Assembly: GCA_933822405.4 (NCBI GenBank)
Contig: CAKOGP040001736.1
Coordinates: forward strand, 353,829-417,828
From: Cylindrotheca closterium
Taxonomy: Eukaryota; Bacillariophyta; Bacillariophyceae; Bacillariales; Bacillariaceae
Length of the DNA stretch: 64,000 nt
Direction of reading: 5' to 3'
Shown: positions 49,923-61,200 of the stretch, in pieces
Layout: the number at the start of each line of letters is the position of its first letter
How positions within the stretch are numbered: position 1 is the stretch's first letter
Notes under the pieces: model-generated
The model's input: the letters and a program-made list of their open reading frames with translations, nothing else
Told to the model about the DNA's origin: nothing
Database searches by the model: none
Translations under genes and position numbers: made by a program

Positions 49923-52900
49923 ATGAAGAAGTCTGAAGTTGGGCCATCATCGATTGTCAATGAGAATAATAATGCAAAACTTCAGAATTCGGCATTACAG
50001 ATTGGCTGTCATCCTTCAGGTGACGACGATGATGAAGTCAGCCAAAGCATCGAACTAGCTTCATTGCACTCTTCATCAAAGAAGATCAAAAAGAAAAAGA
50101 AGAAAGACAAAAAATCAAAAAGCTCCAAAAAAGCTACAGATGAGACGGATGAAAGTGTTGTCTCGTCACCAAGACTAAAGAAAAAGAAACGCAAAAAGGC
50201 GAAGGATGGCAAGAAGAAATCAAAAAGAATTAGTAAGAAGGACTGCCAATCCCAATCCAGCTGTTCGACTTTCGATTTCTATTCTTCTATCTCAAGTATC
50301 GAGACATTTGCGTTTGATGATGTCTCGGAACAATCAGATCAAGACAGCTGTTACAAATCAACTACTGGATATGCCCATACTCCTGTTGGACGCCCCAAGA
50401 AGAAACTTGAGGTACCATCATCTGCGCCATTGGGCAAGGAACGCAACAAAAGCCCAGTGGCAACGAAATCACCGTCGGCATCTTTGGGAGTATGGAAGTT
50501 ATCGCCGAAGCAACCAGAGCCATCCATGGCTGTTAGACGAGCAAGATGTACGAGGAGAGCATCGTTGGCGGGTGCATCCATGCTGAATAATTCATATCAT
50601 GGCTGTACGCCAACTTTGACGAAGCGAATGACTGCAAAGATTGAAAAGAGCCTGCATGATTCCATGCCAGACTTGTTTGCGTCACCGGGAAGAGGGTTGT
50701 TGGCGGATGCATCACCAGCACCAGGACGAGGTCGTCGACGACACAGGCTGAAGTCTGATGATAACAAGGCATGGACGCCACGAGCTCCTACATTGACTAG
50801 AAAAATCTCTTCCAAAAGCCTAATGGATGGAATTGGCAATAGTTTGATGAATAGTTTCGTTAGTGGAAGCGACTCGTCGCTTGATTGTCCATTCAAGAGT
50901 CCAACACAACACAAGCAAGCACCAATACCCCTGTCCATTCCCGACCTCTGCGGCGATTCCTCGGACGATGATGATGGAGACTTGGCATATAACAATGCAA
51001 TCGCTAGGTTTATCGGACACGGATCAAACAGTAACGTCGACGCGGGTAAGGACGACAATCCATTTGAACTTGTCACGCCTTCGCGGCAATCGTCCACCTT
51101 GATGGACGGCCGACAGCCCAGCAAAGCATACTTCGAGCATGAAAATCGAAAAATTGGCAGTATTGTGACTAGCCGCAAGGGACTTGGAAGCTTGTCGTCG
51201 GTCAAGGGACTTGGAAGCTTGTCGTCGGTCAGCCCAATGCCCAACAAGACATCCAATGCATTTCATGCTCCCGCAACACCGCCAGTTCAAGAGCACGATG
51301 ATTCTTCGGAATCGTCTTTTGCCACTGACGGATTCTTGACTCCGACCGATCATGGGCCTCTCAAAAAGATGATCCTCGATAACCATATTGGTGAGAAAAA
51401 TAATAATACTGACGACGACGATCGTTCACTGGATGTCGCCGATATTTTCGTAACAGCTTCAAATCCATTGCCGACCGAAAATGGCCAGGGAGATGTCGGA
51501 AACGTCGAAGAATCTCACTCTGATAGTGAAAGTGACTTTGGCTTCGACAGTCCATTTGGTGCGGTGGGCGATGAAACTTCGAAAAAGATTGTTAGGAATA
51601 AAAAGCTAAGCCGGAAAAATCTTGCTCCAACTGGCAGTTTCGGCGAGGATATGAATCGTAGCTTCCACGAAGCGTTGAGTATCGATCCATTCGAAGCGGA
51701 AGAGTTCGTGGCCGAACCATTCTCGCAGCCAGCATCAAGGAAGCATCAGAATAGCTTTCGCGGAAATGTTCTTGCTCCAACTGGCAGTTTCGGTGAGGAT
51801 ATGAATCGTAGCTTCCACGAAGCGTTGAGTATCGATCCATTCGAATCGGAAGAGTTCATGACCGAGCCAATCTATCCACAACGAGTATCAAGCAAGCAAA
51901 AGAGCTTCAGCGGTAAAGTGCTTTCTGACACTGGGAGCTTGGGTGGGGAAATGAATCGCAGCTTCCATGATGCTATGAGTATTGATCCATTCGAATCGGA
52001 AGTGTTCAAGGCCGAAGATTTTGGCACCGAAACGAACGACTTCGGTTGTAAGGTGGTGTCGACAAGTAGGTCTACAAATGGTGGTTCGATTGAGGGCATG
52101 AACCAAAGCTTCCACGACGCTTTGAGCGTTCATTCATTCGAGTTGGAAGAAATGGGCGGTGCAGAAAGGGATAAGATTGTTGGGAATAGACCGGGGATGA
52201 GTGCAAGGGAGCCGAGAAAAGTGTCCTGCAACGACGATTCCACTTCTACTCGCAGTTTCGGTGCTTCTGGTCCAATCGATAATGCGGGCAGCAATTCCAT
52301 CACCAAGAATCGCAAAAGCTCCTCTGTTCGAAAGTCAAAGAGCCCCAAAGGTTCTCACCGATCGAAGTCGCTGGATCGACTCAAGAGCCTAGGCGGCCGA
52401 TCCAATTCTCTGGACAAACTCAAGCTGCTAGATCGCCGTTCAAATTCACGCGACAGCCTCAACTCTCGCAATCGCCAATCCAGCATTGATGATCTAATTG
52501 CCTTACAGCAAAGGGGGACACCAGCTAATCCATGGAATCGAATACGGTCGGCCATGTCGCTGGTTTCAATAGGTAGCCGCAGCAGCCAAGCAACCAAGGT
52601 TACCGATCCAGGGCCATCATCCAGAACTTCACCATGGAACAAACGTTCCACAAAGGAAAAGAGTTCCCGAGCTGGAAGGTTTAAAAGGTCTGGAAAATCG
52701 GAGCTATCACAGTCGGAGCATGGTGTCTATGGCACCGACACGAGACTCAGTAGTAGTGTGGGTACAAGCAGGACGAGCAAACTATCGAGGTTTTCCAGCA
52801 AAGAGAAACTAGCCAAACGAAAGAAGAAAACGAAAAAGAATACGCTGGGCCAATCGGAGCATTCGACGAGGGCCACCGATAGTCTTGCAATTGAACAGGA

Positions 52901-53087
52901 GCTGGGGACTACTGGCACCACAACAAAAAGGCGAGCGAAAGGTTCGAACACCAAAAGTAAATCGCCTGCCTCGTCGGTTTCAGGAATGCCACAATCCAAA
53001 GAAGACGAATCATCTCAAGATCTCTTTCAAGATTTCGTCAAAGAAATAAGGGCTATCAATCCCAGCGAAGACATATTTTCTTGTTGA
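49923..53087 (+). CDS. DPF-family disordered protein with SFHEALSIDPFE repeats
   Basis: A 1054-residue, hydrophilic, Ser/Lys-rich protein without signal peptide. The N-terminus has Lys-rich runs. Central residues about 565-740 carry four tandem units of about 45-50 residues, each centred on MNRSFHEALSIDPFE (copies near 576, 626, 674; the fourth, MNQSFHDALSVHSFE, is degenerate). Units 1 and 2 are nearly identical in DNA, so they duplicated recently. A further set of short RSxSxDxL repeats (SKSLDRLKSL, SNSLDKLKLL, SNSRDSLNS) lies near 820-855. The tail ends in FQDFVKEIRAINPSEDIF. The DPFE motif recurs in 40729-43155 and 53606-55666. The repeated unit looks like a short amphipathic interaction helix. 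Function unknown. Confidence 0.8.
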   Translation: MKKSEVGPSSIVNENNNAKLQNSALQIGCHPSGDDDDEVSQSIELASLHSSSKKIKKKKKKDKKSKSSKKATDETDESVVSSPRLKKKKRKKAKDGKKKSKRISKKDCQSQSSCSTFDFYSSISSIETFAFDDVSEQSDQDSCYKSTTGYAHTPVGRPKKKLEVPSSAPLGKERNKSPVATKSPSASLGVWKLSPKQPEPSMAVRRARCTRRASLAGASMLNNSYHGCTPTLTKRMTAKIEKSLHDSMPDLFASPGRGLLADASPAPGRGRRRHRLKSDDNKAWTPRAPTLTRKISSKSLMDGIGNSLMNSFVSGSDSSLDCPFKSPTQHKQAPIPLSIPDLCGDSSDDDDGDLAYNNAIARFIGHGSNSNVDAGKDDNPFELVTPSRQSSTLMDGRQPSKAYFEHENRKIGSIVTSRKGLGSLSSVKGLGSLSSVSPMPNKTSNAFHAPATPPVQEHDDSSESSFATDGFLTPTDHGPLKKMILDNHIGEKNNNTDDDDRSLDVADIFVTASNPLPTENGQGDVGNVEESHSDSESDFGFDSPFGAVGDETSKKIVRNKKLSRKNLAPTGSFGEDMNRSFHEALSIDPFEAEEFVAEPFSQPASRKHQNSFRGNVLAPTGSFGEDMNRSFHEALSIDPFESEEFMTEPIYPQRVSSKQKSFSGKVLSDTGSLGGEMNRSFHDAMSIDPFESEVFKAEDFGTETNDFGCKVVSTSRSTNGGSIEGMNQSFHDALSVHSFELEEMGGAERDKIVGNRPGMSAREPRKVSCNDDSTSTRSFGASGPIDNAGSNSITKNRKSSSVRKSKSPKGSHRSKSLDRLKSLGGRSNSLDKLKLLDRRSNSRDSLNSRNRQSSIDDLIALQQRGTPANPWNRIRSAMSLVSIGSRSSQATKVTDPGPSSRTSPWNKRSTKEKSSRAGRFKRSGKSELSQSEHGVYGTDTRLSSSVGTSRTSKLSRFSSKEKLAKRKKKTKKNTLGQSEHSTRATDSLAIEQELGTTGTTTKRRAKGSNTKSKSPASSVSGMPQSKEDESSQDLFQDFVKEIRAINPSEDIFSC
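51627..52150 (+). repeat. Intragenic tandem repeats encoding SFHEALSIDPFE units
   Basis: Four units spaced roughly 135-150 bp. The first two share almost identical DNA from CTTGCTCCAACTGGC to GATCCATTCGAA; the third and fourth are progressively diverged. Confidence 0.8.
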
Positions 53088-53605
53088 GCACCCATGATGA
53101 TGATGATGATGTTCCTGGCAATTATGTCTTGGGTTAAAGTACAGTATACTCGTACTGTAGAATCGATGAGGTTAATGGATAATTAAAATAAGTGTCAAGA
53201 GTGAAACTAATATTATCGGTAGGATATGTACCGGTACCTGGTACTGTAGATCGGACTTCATGAATTAAAAGAATAGGTCAGGAGTCAAACTATTAGTATT
53301 CGCTGCCGCAAAACCATAGTGGTTTCTAAAACATCTTCCCAATACTTATTGCAAGAGCAGAAAATTAATCGTGATCGTTCCCGCTTGCATGTCCGCCCTC
53401 GTGTTGGGCATAAATGGGAAGCCTTCTATTATTGTGTCGCACCATCGTAAAAAATTAAAAGACGCTCAAGAACACACTTCATTTTTCTTTGGCATCGCAC
53501 CTTCCGAGTAGATGAATTATTGATATATTCAAAACAAGAACCCACCCAGCCTAGCTCTCTCTGATTGACGATATTGAGACTCCTGTTTCACACGACAACA
53601 ATATC
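53088..53605. other. Intergenic with ATG/GAT triplet repeat
   Basis: A GAT triplet run lies just past the stop (about 53094-53112). The block TATGTACCGGTACCTGGTAC near 53226-53245 also occurs near 29526-29545. Confidence 0.55.
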
Positions 53606-55666
53606 ATGAAACAGACCCCACAAGATGAACTCCTTTTTACATCTGACTCATCACAAGAAGAGATTTCACGAATAGAACGGGGAAAGTCGTCACAGAATCA
53701 AAACTATGAAATAATAGAAGCATCCTCAGACGATGATGATGCTGATGATGCTGACGAAGTTGACACTCAAGATCAAGGATTTTCAATGTCTTCCTTTGGC
53801 CAAAGCAGTATGTCAATGTTAAACAAATCGAGAAGCTTCCTAGCAAATGCCGGTAGGCCATTACGAACGCCCACAATATTTGCTCCACGTAGTCCAAAAA
53901 ACTACAGACCCCTCAGAAAAAGCCGAAGTGCGGATGACATGCTGGGCCCGAGCAACCATGGAGGCACTGAGATGGCATCATCTCCGCCTTCGCCACCTTC
54001 TTCGCATGGGAGATCACAATCTCAGTCGAGAGATGTCTTCAGCACGCCAAAATACCTGTCCAAATCAGATTTGATGATGAAAGGAAGCAGTCACCATACA
54101 GACGACACTTTCCAGTTCCCCAGTCCTTTTGCAGCACGCCATAGTATGAACTTTGGTGACTTTTCGCCATCTATCGATATCAATGAGTCTGAATCATCGG
54201 TTGCAGCAACAAATGATGACCCAGTGCAAAGAATAAGTATCAGAAGAATATCAGAAGGTGACGCTTTCCAAGCAATCTCAGATATCAACTTCTCATTCCA
54301 CGAGTCCATGGACTTGGAGGACGTCTTCCCCTCGGTCTTTGATGATGATCCACATCGACCTTCTAGTTCCATGCCCGAAATGCAGAGTCCACTTCCCTTG
54401 CAGTCGTCTTCATCTAATGGAAAGAGCGGCAACGGGTCCAGAGGATCAAGTTTTGAACACGCGATGGCGATCGATCCTTTTGAAGACAGCTGCGTAGAAT
54501 TTGCACCAATTTCACCCGCGAGAGAGCCAATGACAACATCAGCATCCTCCCAACTGGTGGATTTGGAGGCAGAGATGCAAGCTCTTCAAAAACACCATAG
54601 ACAAGAAGTAAATGATTTGAGATTGGAGGTCGAAACAGGCAAACGAATCATTGGTTCGCTAACAAAACAAGTACAGGACTTGATGGCAAGGAACGAAAAA
54701 CTATCTCGACAGAACGATAGGATGGCAAAGGAATCATCTGAAAGTTATCGCCATCATAATCGTCAAAAGAAAGTGGCCCGTATCGACATGATGGGACATG
54801 TCACTGAGTCACCAGACTCGAGTCCTTCCATACAACAACGACATAAAACAGTAACGACATCTGAAAAGAGACATTCAAAAGCAAAGGCAGCCAAACGAAA
54901 GTCCAAGAAAGGGAAGAATCACCGAATTAGTGCTGATGATGATAATGATATTGCCTCGACAAGTACTATTGAAACACTAATGTTGGACAATCATACAACT
55001 AAAAAGTCCAAGAAGCGCTCTTCCAAGGCTATTGGTACAACCAAGAAAAAGAAACCAAAGAGCAAGCGAAGCAGTAACAGGTTATCGACCTCGTCTGCTT
55101 CGTTAGAAGCGGATGAACACCCTTTGTCCCAAGCGAAGCTTCGACAATCGATGAAAGGTAAAACGCAAAGACATAGTATTGCAACAAGCTCACATGAAAA
55201 GGGGGTCAAAGGAACCAGAAGGTCGTCCTCTAGACTGTCAGAGACCCTCGAACACATCTGGGCCTTTGACTGGAAAGATCCAATAAAGCTGGAAGAAAAA
55301 CGAGATTCTTCGCAAAAGCGGAATCACCAGACCAAATCCTTGACACATTTTAAGGAAAACCTTGAGTCTGTGGGAAAACTACCAAAGAGAAAAGGTAAAC
55401 GCAAGACCAGCAAAGCTAAACAGGGTACCGGTACAAACGAACCACAAGATGATTCGATGAATCCCACTGATGCCAACCTCATAGCAACCACAGCAACGAG
55501 TCCAAAAAAAGCAAAAAAGAGCAATCGGAGTGCCTTTGAGGTAGTGACTCGCTTGCTCAGTCCAAAAGCTGAGAAACGACGGAAACGAACAAAGACAGAG
55601 CTGCTAGACTCGTCGCAAGCAGATTCGAATATGGTCCAGCTACCAGTCACCATTCCGGATTTGTAA
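53606..55666 (+). CDS. DPF-family disordered protein with coiled-coil segment
   Basis: A 686-residue, Ser/Lys-rich protein. Near residue 225 lies INFSFHESMDLEDVF, and near 282-291 EHAMAIDPFEDS, both matching the SFHEALSIDPFE unit of the neighbouring gene at 49923. Residues about 314-380 (LVDLEAEMQALQKHHRQEVNDLRLEVETGKRI and on) have heptad spacing typical of a coiled coil, the only clear structured element in this family. The C-terminal half is basic, with repeated KSKKRSSK-type runs and SPK sites. No signal peptide. The coiled coil suggests self-association or scaffolding (inference). Same strand as its paralog, about 520 bp downstream. Confidence 0.8.
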   Translation: MKQTPQDELLFTSDSSQEEISRIERGKSSQNQNYEIIEASSDDDDADDADEVDTQDQGFSMSSFGQSSMSMLNKSRSFLANAGRPLRTPTIFAPRSPKNYRPLRKSRSADDMLGPSNHGGTEMASSPPSPPSSHGRSQSQSRDVFSTPKYLSKSDLMMKGSSHHTDDTFQFPSPFAARHSMNFGDFSPSIDINESESSVAATNDDPVQRISIRRISEGDAFQAISDINFSFHESMDLEDVFPSVFDDDPHRPSSSMPEMQSPLPLQSSSSNGKSGNGSRGSSFEHAMAIDPFEDSCVEFAPISPAREPMTTSASSQLVDLEAEMQALQKHHRQEVNDLRLEVETGKRIIGSLTKQVQDLMARNEKLSRQNDRMAKESSESYRHHNRQKKVARIDMMGHVTESPDSSPSIQQRHKTVTTSEKRHSKAKAAKRKSKKGKNHRISADDDNDIASTSTIETLMLDNHTTKKSKKRSSKAIGTTKKKKPKSKRSSNRLSTSSASLEADEHPLSQAKLRQSMKGKTQRHSIATSSHEKGVKGTRRSSSRLSETLEHIWAFDWKDPIKLEEKRDSSQKRNHQTKSLTHFKENLESVGKLPKRKGKRKTSKAKQGTGTNEPQDDSMNPTDANLIATTATSPKKAKKSNRSAFEVVTRLLSPKAEKRRKRTKTELLDSSQADSNMVQLPVTIPDL

Positions 55667-55714
55667 ATTAGAAATATAGAAAGAAAGGTTTGAAAGATAC
55701 AGCATGTGCGTATT

Positions 55715-57361
55715 CTAGGATGATGCTATGGCTGCATCTACATCGTCGGGTGCCAAATCCCGTCCGAGTCTTCGTGTTTCGTTCAAAATGACATTCATGT
55801 CACTCGGTCTCGTTTTGTCACCACCCAAAGCAAGCCGAAAGAAATTTGGCAATCCGAATTCTTCGAGCGGTTGTTGTTGTACTAAACAGTGACCATAGTT
55901 TTTCATCCGGTCGAATAACATTTTGTGGACCATGGCCTTGCGCTCGTGAGAATATTCATCAGGATTGTCCTGAAAGAATGCAGGAATGTACCAATAGCAC
56001 ACATTGGTGCCCATGGGTGCAACGACAATATCAAAGTCATCTGCATCATTGATAAGGCGTGTCATGTGTTGTGCTTTCTCGATTTCATTGTCGGCAATCC
56101 GACGAAATCCATCCAAACCATGTTTCCGAATGGCCAGCCAAAGCTTCAGGGCATCCCCTTTTCTCCCACACCCCAAAGTTTTGTTGCCATTGTCGTACCC
56201 TCCATTCTGCGGTTGGAACAAGTATTCGGCATCGAGTCCGTTGCACTGTCTTAGTGCATCGGGTTTGTTGTTTGTAATGAGCATGGAGCATTGCTGCACG
56301 ACACCAAGTCCCTTGTGCGGATTGAACGAGATTGAATCCGCTAGTTCAATTCCACGAAGGCGATTGCCTTGGTGTTCTGGCGACGCAAACGTCAAGAAGC
56401 CACCCCAACAGGCATCGACGTGTAGCCATAGACCATGTCTATTGCATATTTCGCGCAAGACGATAATATCGTCAAAGGCCCCCATCACGGTTGTCCCTGC
56501 CACCGCATTGACGAAGAAAGGTTTGTGTCCATTCTGCTTGTGCCATACTATGGATTCTTCCAACGCCTCTGTATTGATCTGGAAACTTTCTTCTTTGCTC
56601 GGAATCGATACCATCTGTTTGGCCCCCATGCCGCATATCATAGCAGCACTTCGAAGGGAATAGTGACTTTGTGCACCAGTAAAGGCAACCGGCTTGTCAT
56701 TCTGCCATCCATCCTGCTTGACGTGAGGAAAATGTTCGTGACGGGCCAATAGCAGTGCCATTGTATTACTCATACTGCCACCAGGATTCAAGGTCCCGTC
56801 AATATTCTCTTTTTTGAGGCCAAAGTGTTTCCCAATGACTTGAATGCATTCCACTTCCATGACCGAGACGACCGGTGACACGTGATACACGTGGGTATTG
56901 GCATTCAAGACGGCAAGGACAAGTTCCGCAACTTGCCCGATTGGATCGGATCCAAAATAGAGTTTGTCAAAAAATAATGGATGCATGGTCTTTAGAGAAT
57001 GCCGAAAGGTTGTTTTGATATCTGCGATGCAGTCGTCATTTGTCCCAGGAGCATATTGTTGACTGATGGGCCGTAGCCGAGAGGTGAGTTCCAAAGGCGT
57101 CAAGAACTCTTCATGTAGTCTAGTTTTTGTTGGGCTTCCACATTCATCATAGTATTTTAGAATCATATCCGTTACATGTTGCAAAAGATACTCGAAATCA
57201 TCTTTTTTTTCTTGAAACTCTAATCTCAGGTCGGAAGGCGATTCTAGAGAGAATTCATGAGTCTACTTACACGTAGTCGACTGAAAGAGAGATCTATCGA
57301 CTCGTACCTTCGTTTGTCTTTTGGTTGCTGCTCTTTCCACAATCCGTGAATTGGTTGGCAT
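55715..57361 (-). CDS. Group II PLP-dependent amino acid decarboxylase (GAD/CSAD-like)
   Basis: The main exon (57262-55715) plus a proposed first exon (57361-57308, MPTNSRIVERAATKRQTK) joined across a 45-nt GTACGA...GTAG intron give 533 residues. The main frame stays open upstream to the acceptor (THEFSLESPSD...), which supports a start earlier than the TTG near 57184. Motifs: HVDACWGG (cofactor-binding Asp, family knowledge) and FNPHKGLGVVQQCS with the Schiff-base lysine at about 335. FQ..GGYDNG.KTLGCGRKGDALKLWL resembles glutamate or cysteine-sulfinate decarboxylases. It releases CO2 from an acidic amino acid; the exact substrate is not determinable here. A truncated second copy lies at 62385-62920. 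The short first intron is the least certain part. Confidence 0.85.
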
Positions 57362-58214
57362 TAGCATCAGGTATCATGCACATCATTCGAATGAGATGAT
57401 TTTAAAAATTGGCTGGATGACTGGTTCGACCGACCCGAAACTATACGAGTACCCCCAAATATTTGGAAATGAACTTTTGGATTCCAAATTTATGGCTCTC
57501 ACGTTTTATGTTTGTGGTGACACACTGTGCCCATAACCTGATCCGAAGCCGGTGATCCGCGTGCGATGCGCGGTTATTCTTCCAAACGTGGAAATAATGA
57601 TGACGCTGAACTGGATCCTGGAATGCGCAACGACAGATCGGAGGCGGCTATGCCGGAGGTTAGAATCAACAACTCGGTTGAATCTCGGTCTGAATAAATG
57701 AATCCGATAGCGGCGCTGAATGAGCCTCAGCTTGGAGAACGGATTATTGACATCAGATCAAAAATTTGTTGTTTCCACTGTCCTATCAATGCATCGCCGA
57801 CTGCATGCGCACGTTTATCTCGCCCCTGCCATCTTTCTCTAATGTAGCTATCAGGACTCATTGGTTCCTTGGCGTCTGAAATGACCACTGAAACGACGCA
57901 AATGCTGAATCGACTTGGCATCATCGTTTTGAATTCGGTACCATGGTTTCAGAAGAAATCATAATTCTATCGGCTCGCTGCTTTTCGGTAGGTCCGCATG
58001 GCCGCCATGAAGCCAGAAAGTACTCAACAATATACCAGTTCCTTATAAGGATCCGTATAATAAGGATATAGTCGTATGAACTGGACGATATGACATGCTA
58101 TAGTAGTAGGATCCAAGTAAGTCATAATCATACACAGTCTTTTACTTTTAGATGTACAATCTCAATCGATGCATCCGATTCAAAGTAAAGCATTAACTCC
58201 TAGCTTCTTTGAAA
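57362..58214. other. Intergenic, duplicated at 62921-63609
   Basis: Blocks such as AATCAACAACTCGGTTGAATCTCGG, GCATCGCCGACTGCA and TATACCAGTTCCTTAT recur in the same order before the right-hand STAND copy. No gene seen. Confidence 0.65.
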
Positions 58215-61200
58215 CTATATATCCAATGGCCTTAGCAATTCTTCATGCTTCGAACGAATGGACTCGACCTTCAAATCCGATCCCCAACGCGAATAGAATT
58301 CGAGTGCTTTTGATAAAGCTTCTCTGGCCCCTTCCGTATCGCCTATTCCCAGCAAGTACTCTCCATATCGTTCAGATGCTAGTCCAGCATCGTTCACTCG
58401 CGGCATATGTTCGGCGGTCTTGATGGATTTCTTGTACAATTGACCAGCTTTCTTGTCGTTGCCAGCCAACACGGCAAGCTCTGCGTCCAAAAGGAGGTCA
58501 AGCTGTTTTACGTTCGCACAACCTTGGGCAATCCATCTCTTCACCTTCTTGCTGATGTGTTTTCCGAATCGTTTGTACTTTTGACATTGACGCCCAGAAG
58601 CAGAACGGGCACAATGCAAACAAGAGATGGCAGTATAGATCTCGAACCAAAAGCCAATTGAGTTCCCTGCATTTTGAATTGAGGCAGCCTGGATCTGATC
58701 CATATGCTCATCAGCATTTGCTTGGTGGTTGCCACAGAAAGCAAAGATTATCGCTTTGATTCCAAGTCGCAAGGCCCCATCTACAGTGTCAGGTGACGCC
58801 GGAGGCATGGCTGTCTCATCCATGGCTTCGCCCTTCAGCACAAATGGGTCTTCTGACTGCCCTTGCATGTTCAATACTCCTTGCCACAAAATCGTCATCA
58901 GACCAACCTGCCATCCACGATTCCTTCGCTGAAGACTTCGAATTCTGTTACGGGCCTCGGCTGCAGTAGACTTGAGAGAATGTCCACTAACAAGTGCATA
59001 GTAAAGCAGGAGCATGTTTGAATACAACGCCGCTTGGATGTCCCCGACCTGTAAACTATAATGATAATTCTCTTCGTAGCCCTTCAAAACCCAGCGGATG
59101 TCCCGGGTGTGACTCATCATACAGAGGACGTACATTCTTGACGCTGCCTTCGAGTAGCGGTCCTTCGAACGATCCATGATTCCTTTGGCAAACTTCCCGT
59201 GCGCATCAATCACCCTGAGATCGGTGGCGTAAGTTCCTCGAAAGACATAGGCATTGCCAGCTTCATCGCAGACTCCAAAGGTATTCACAAGAGATGCCAT
59301 CTTCGAAGTAACTGTTGGAAGCTCTGCCTTGTTCGTCATGTATGTCAAAACCAACAACGTCGACAGGATTTTCATCGCTGATAGAGCATTTGCATCAGTC
59401 ATCACTGGAAGGGTCGACGCCGTCTCTGGATTCAGATTCCTGTCGTAGTCTCTGACGATATTGAAGCGCTTGAAGATTGATTGTTTTCCTCCAGGTTTCA
59501 TCAGAGGGTGGTCCAATTGCTCCAATACCTCGTAGCCAAGTTCTTTTCCAGCCTGTAGATCCCTTCCGGATAGAGACTCAAGCATTGCATAGTACAACGG
59601 GAGCCTATCCTTGAGCGGAATACCTGGCTGTCCCAGCACTTCGTCGTACAAGGATTGCATCGTTTCCACATTGTCGAGGACTCCATGCGCTTGGGTGGCT
59701 AGAGTATAAAGCTTCAAGGACAACTTGTACTGGGACTGCCAGTGGCCACCTGGAAGGAGTCCAATGGCAATGTCTGAGTAACTAGCGGCGATCTCGAACC
59801 CAGATAGTCTCATGGCTCGTTGCGCTGCCCGTAGGTTCAGCTCAGCAAAGGTGACAGCAGACGCGGACGATGATACCTCTGTTCCGATCCCGACATTCAG
59901 TAGATTTACCACAACAAACAAGGCCTGGTCCATTTCTTGTCTTGAAAGTCGACGCAGCAAGATTTTACCAACTTGGAAGCGCATCTTGGTGAGATCAGTA
60001 CCACTGGCGATCGAAAGAGCTGCTTCTTGGACCTTATCGTGAATCCAGCGATATCCAACGTTGTCCATTTTGACGAAACCAGCCTCAACGGCCTTCGTCA
60101 ACCATTTCGACAGCTGACCGGACTTGGGAGCATCTTGTTGGCTTGCAAAGTAATCGGTGACAACCCTGGACAAGACACTCTCTTGAAAGCTTGCACCTAA
60201 ACATGCTGCGAGTTGGAGTACCTCTCGCATTCGCTTGGGCAGATTCTTCATGCGTTGCTTCAAAATATCCACCACGTTGTCGGTGGCAATGGTCTCCAGC
60301 TCAATCTCGGTTTCGTCCCACACCCAACACTTTTCAACGTTGGAGTATACCACGAGATGTTGATTCTTGAGCATGTCGATAAAATTCAATACAAAGAATG
60401 CGTTGCCTCCAGTCCTTCGGTGGATGATCTCTGACAGGTCGGACGTTCGATAGCTAGGCAGGTGTAGCAGATCCACCAAGATCTCGTCCACCTGCTGCAT
60501 TTTGAGATCACCAACCTCAATCTTTGTAGTATCGAAATCATACTCCTTTTGCTTCTCGTCAAGAGTCTCGATCATCTTGCTGACCACGTGTGTCTGATCG
60601 ACTTCGTTGGATCGGTAGAGGGCAATAAGCATAAAGTTGGAGCTGGATTCATCGGTCATCAATACTTGCATAAGGTTGATGGACGTCAAGTCGGCCCACT
60701 GGATGTCATCCAAGACCATCACTAGAGGCTTGAAGAAGGTTGCCACAGTGCGAAAGAAGGTACGAATCGCATTGTTGAGACGTTCCTTGTTGGCTCCAAA
60801 GTCGCCACCGGCGCTATCTTCCTGCGCCAGGAGGAGTTCAGACGAACCAACAATGTCTTCGATCTCGGGAAGGATCATGGCGAGTGTGGACAACTCTGAT
60901 CCGACATTCTTCATGATCATCTTGCGAATATCTTCAAAGTCCATGTGCTCGGATGAGTTCTTACGATGCAGTATTTCACCGCAGATGTGGCGTCCAGCAG
61001 CTGCAATGCCAGCATATGGCTCATCGCGCAGCTTCTGGTCGAACTTGCCCATGGCGAAGATTCCATTCTTACTTACAACGGAATCGGCAACAGTGGCAGC
61101 AAGAGCTGTCTTACCAGTTCCTGAGAGTCCTGAAATGTATACAAGTTTGTTTTTTCCGGTAGAGACCAGATCATCGAGACATTTTCGAATCGTTCTCGTC

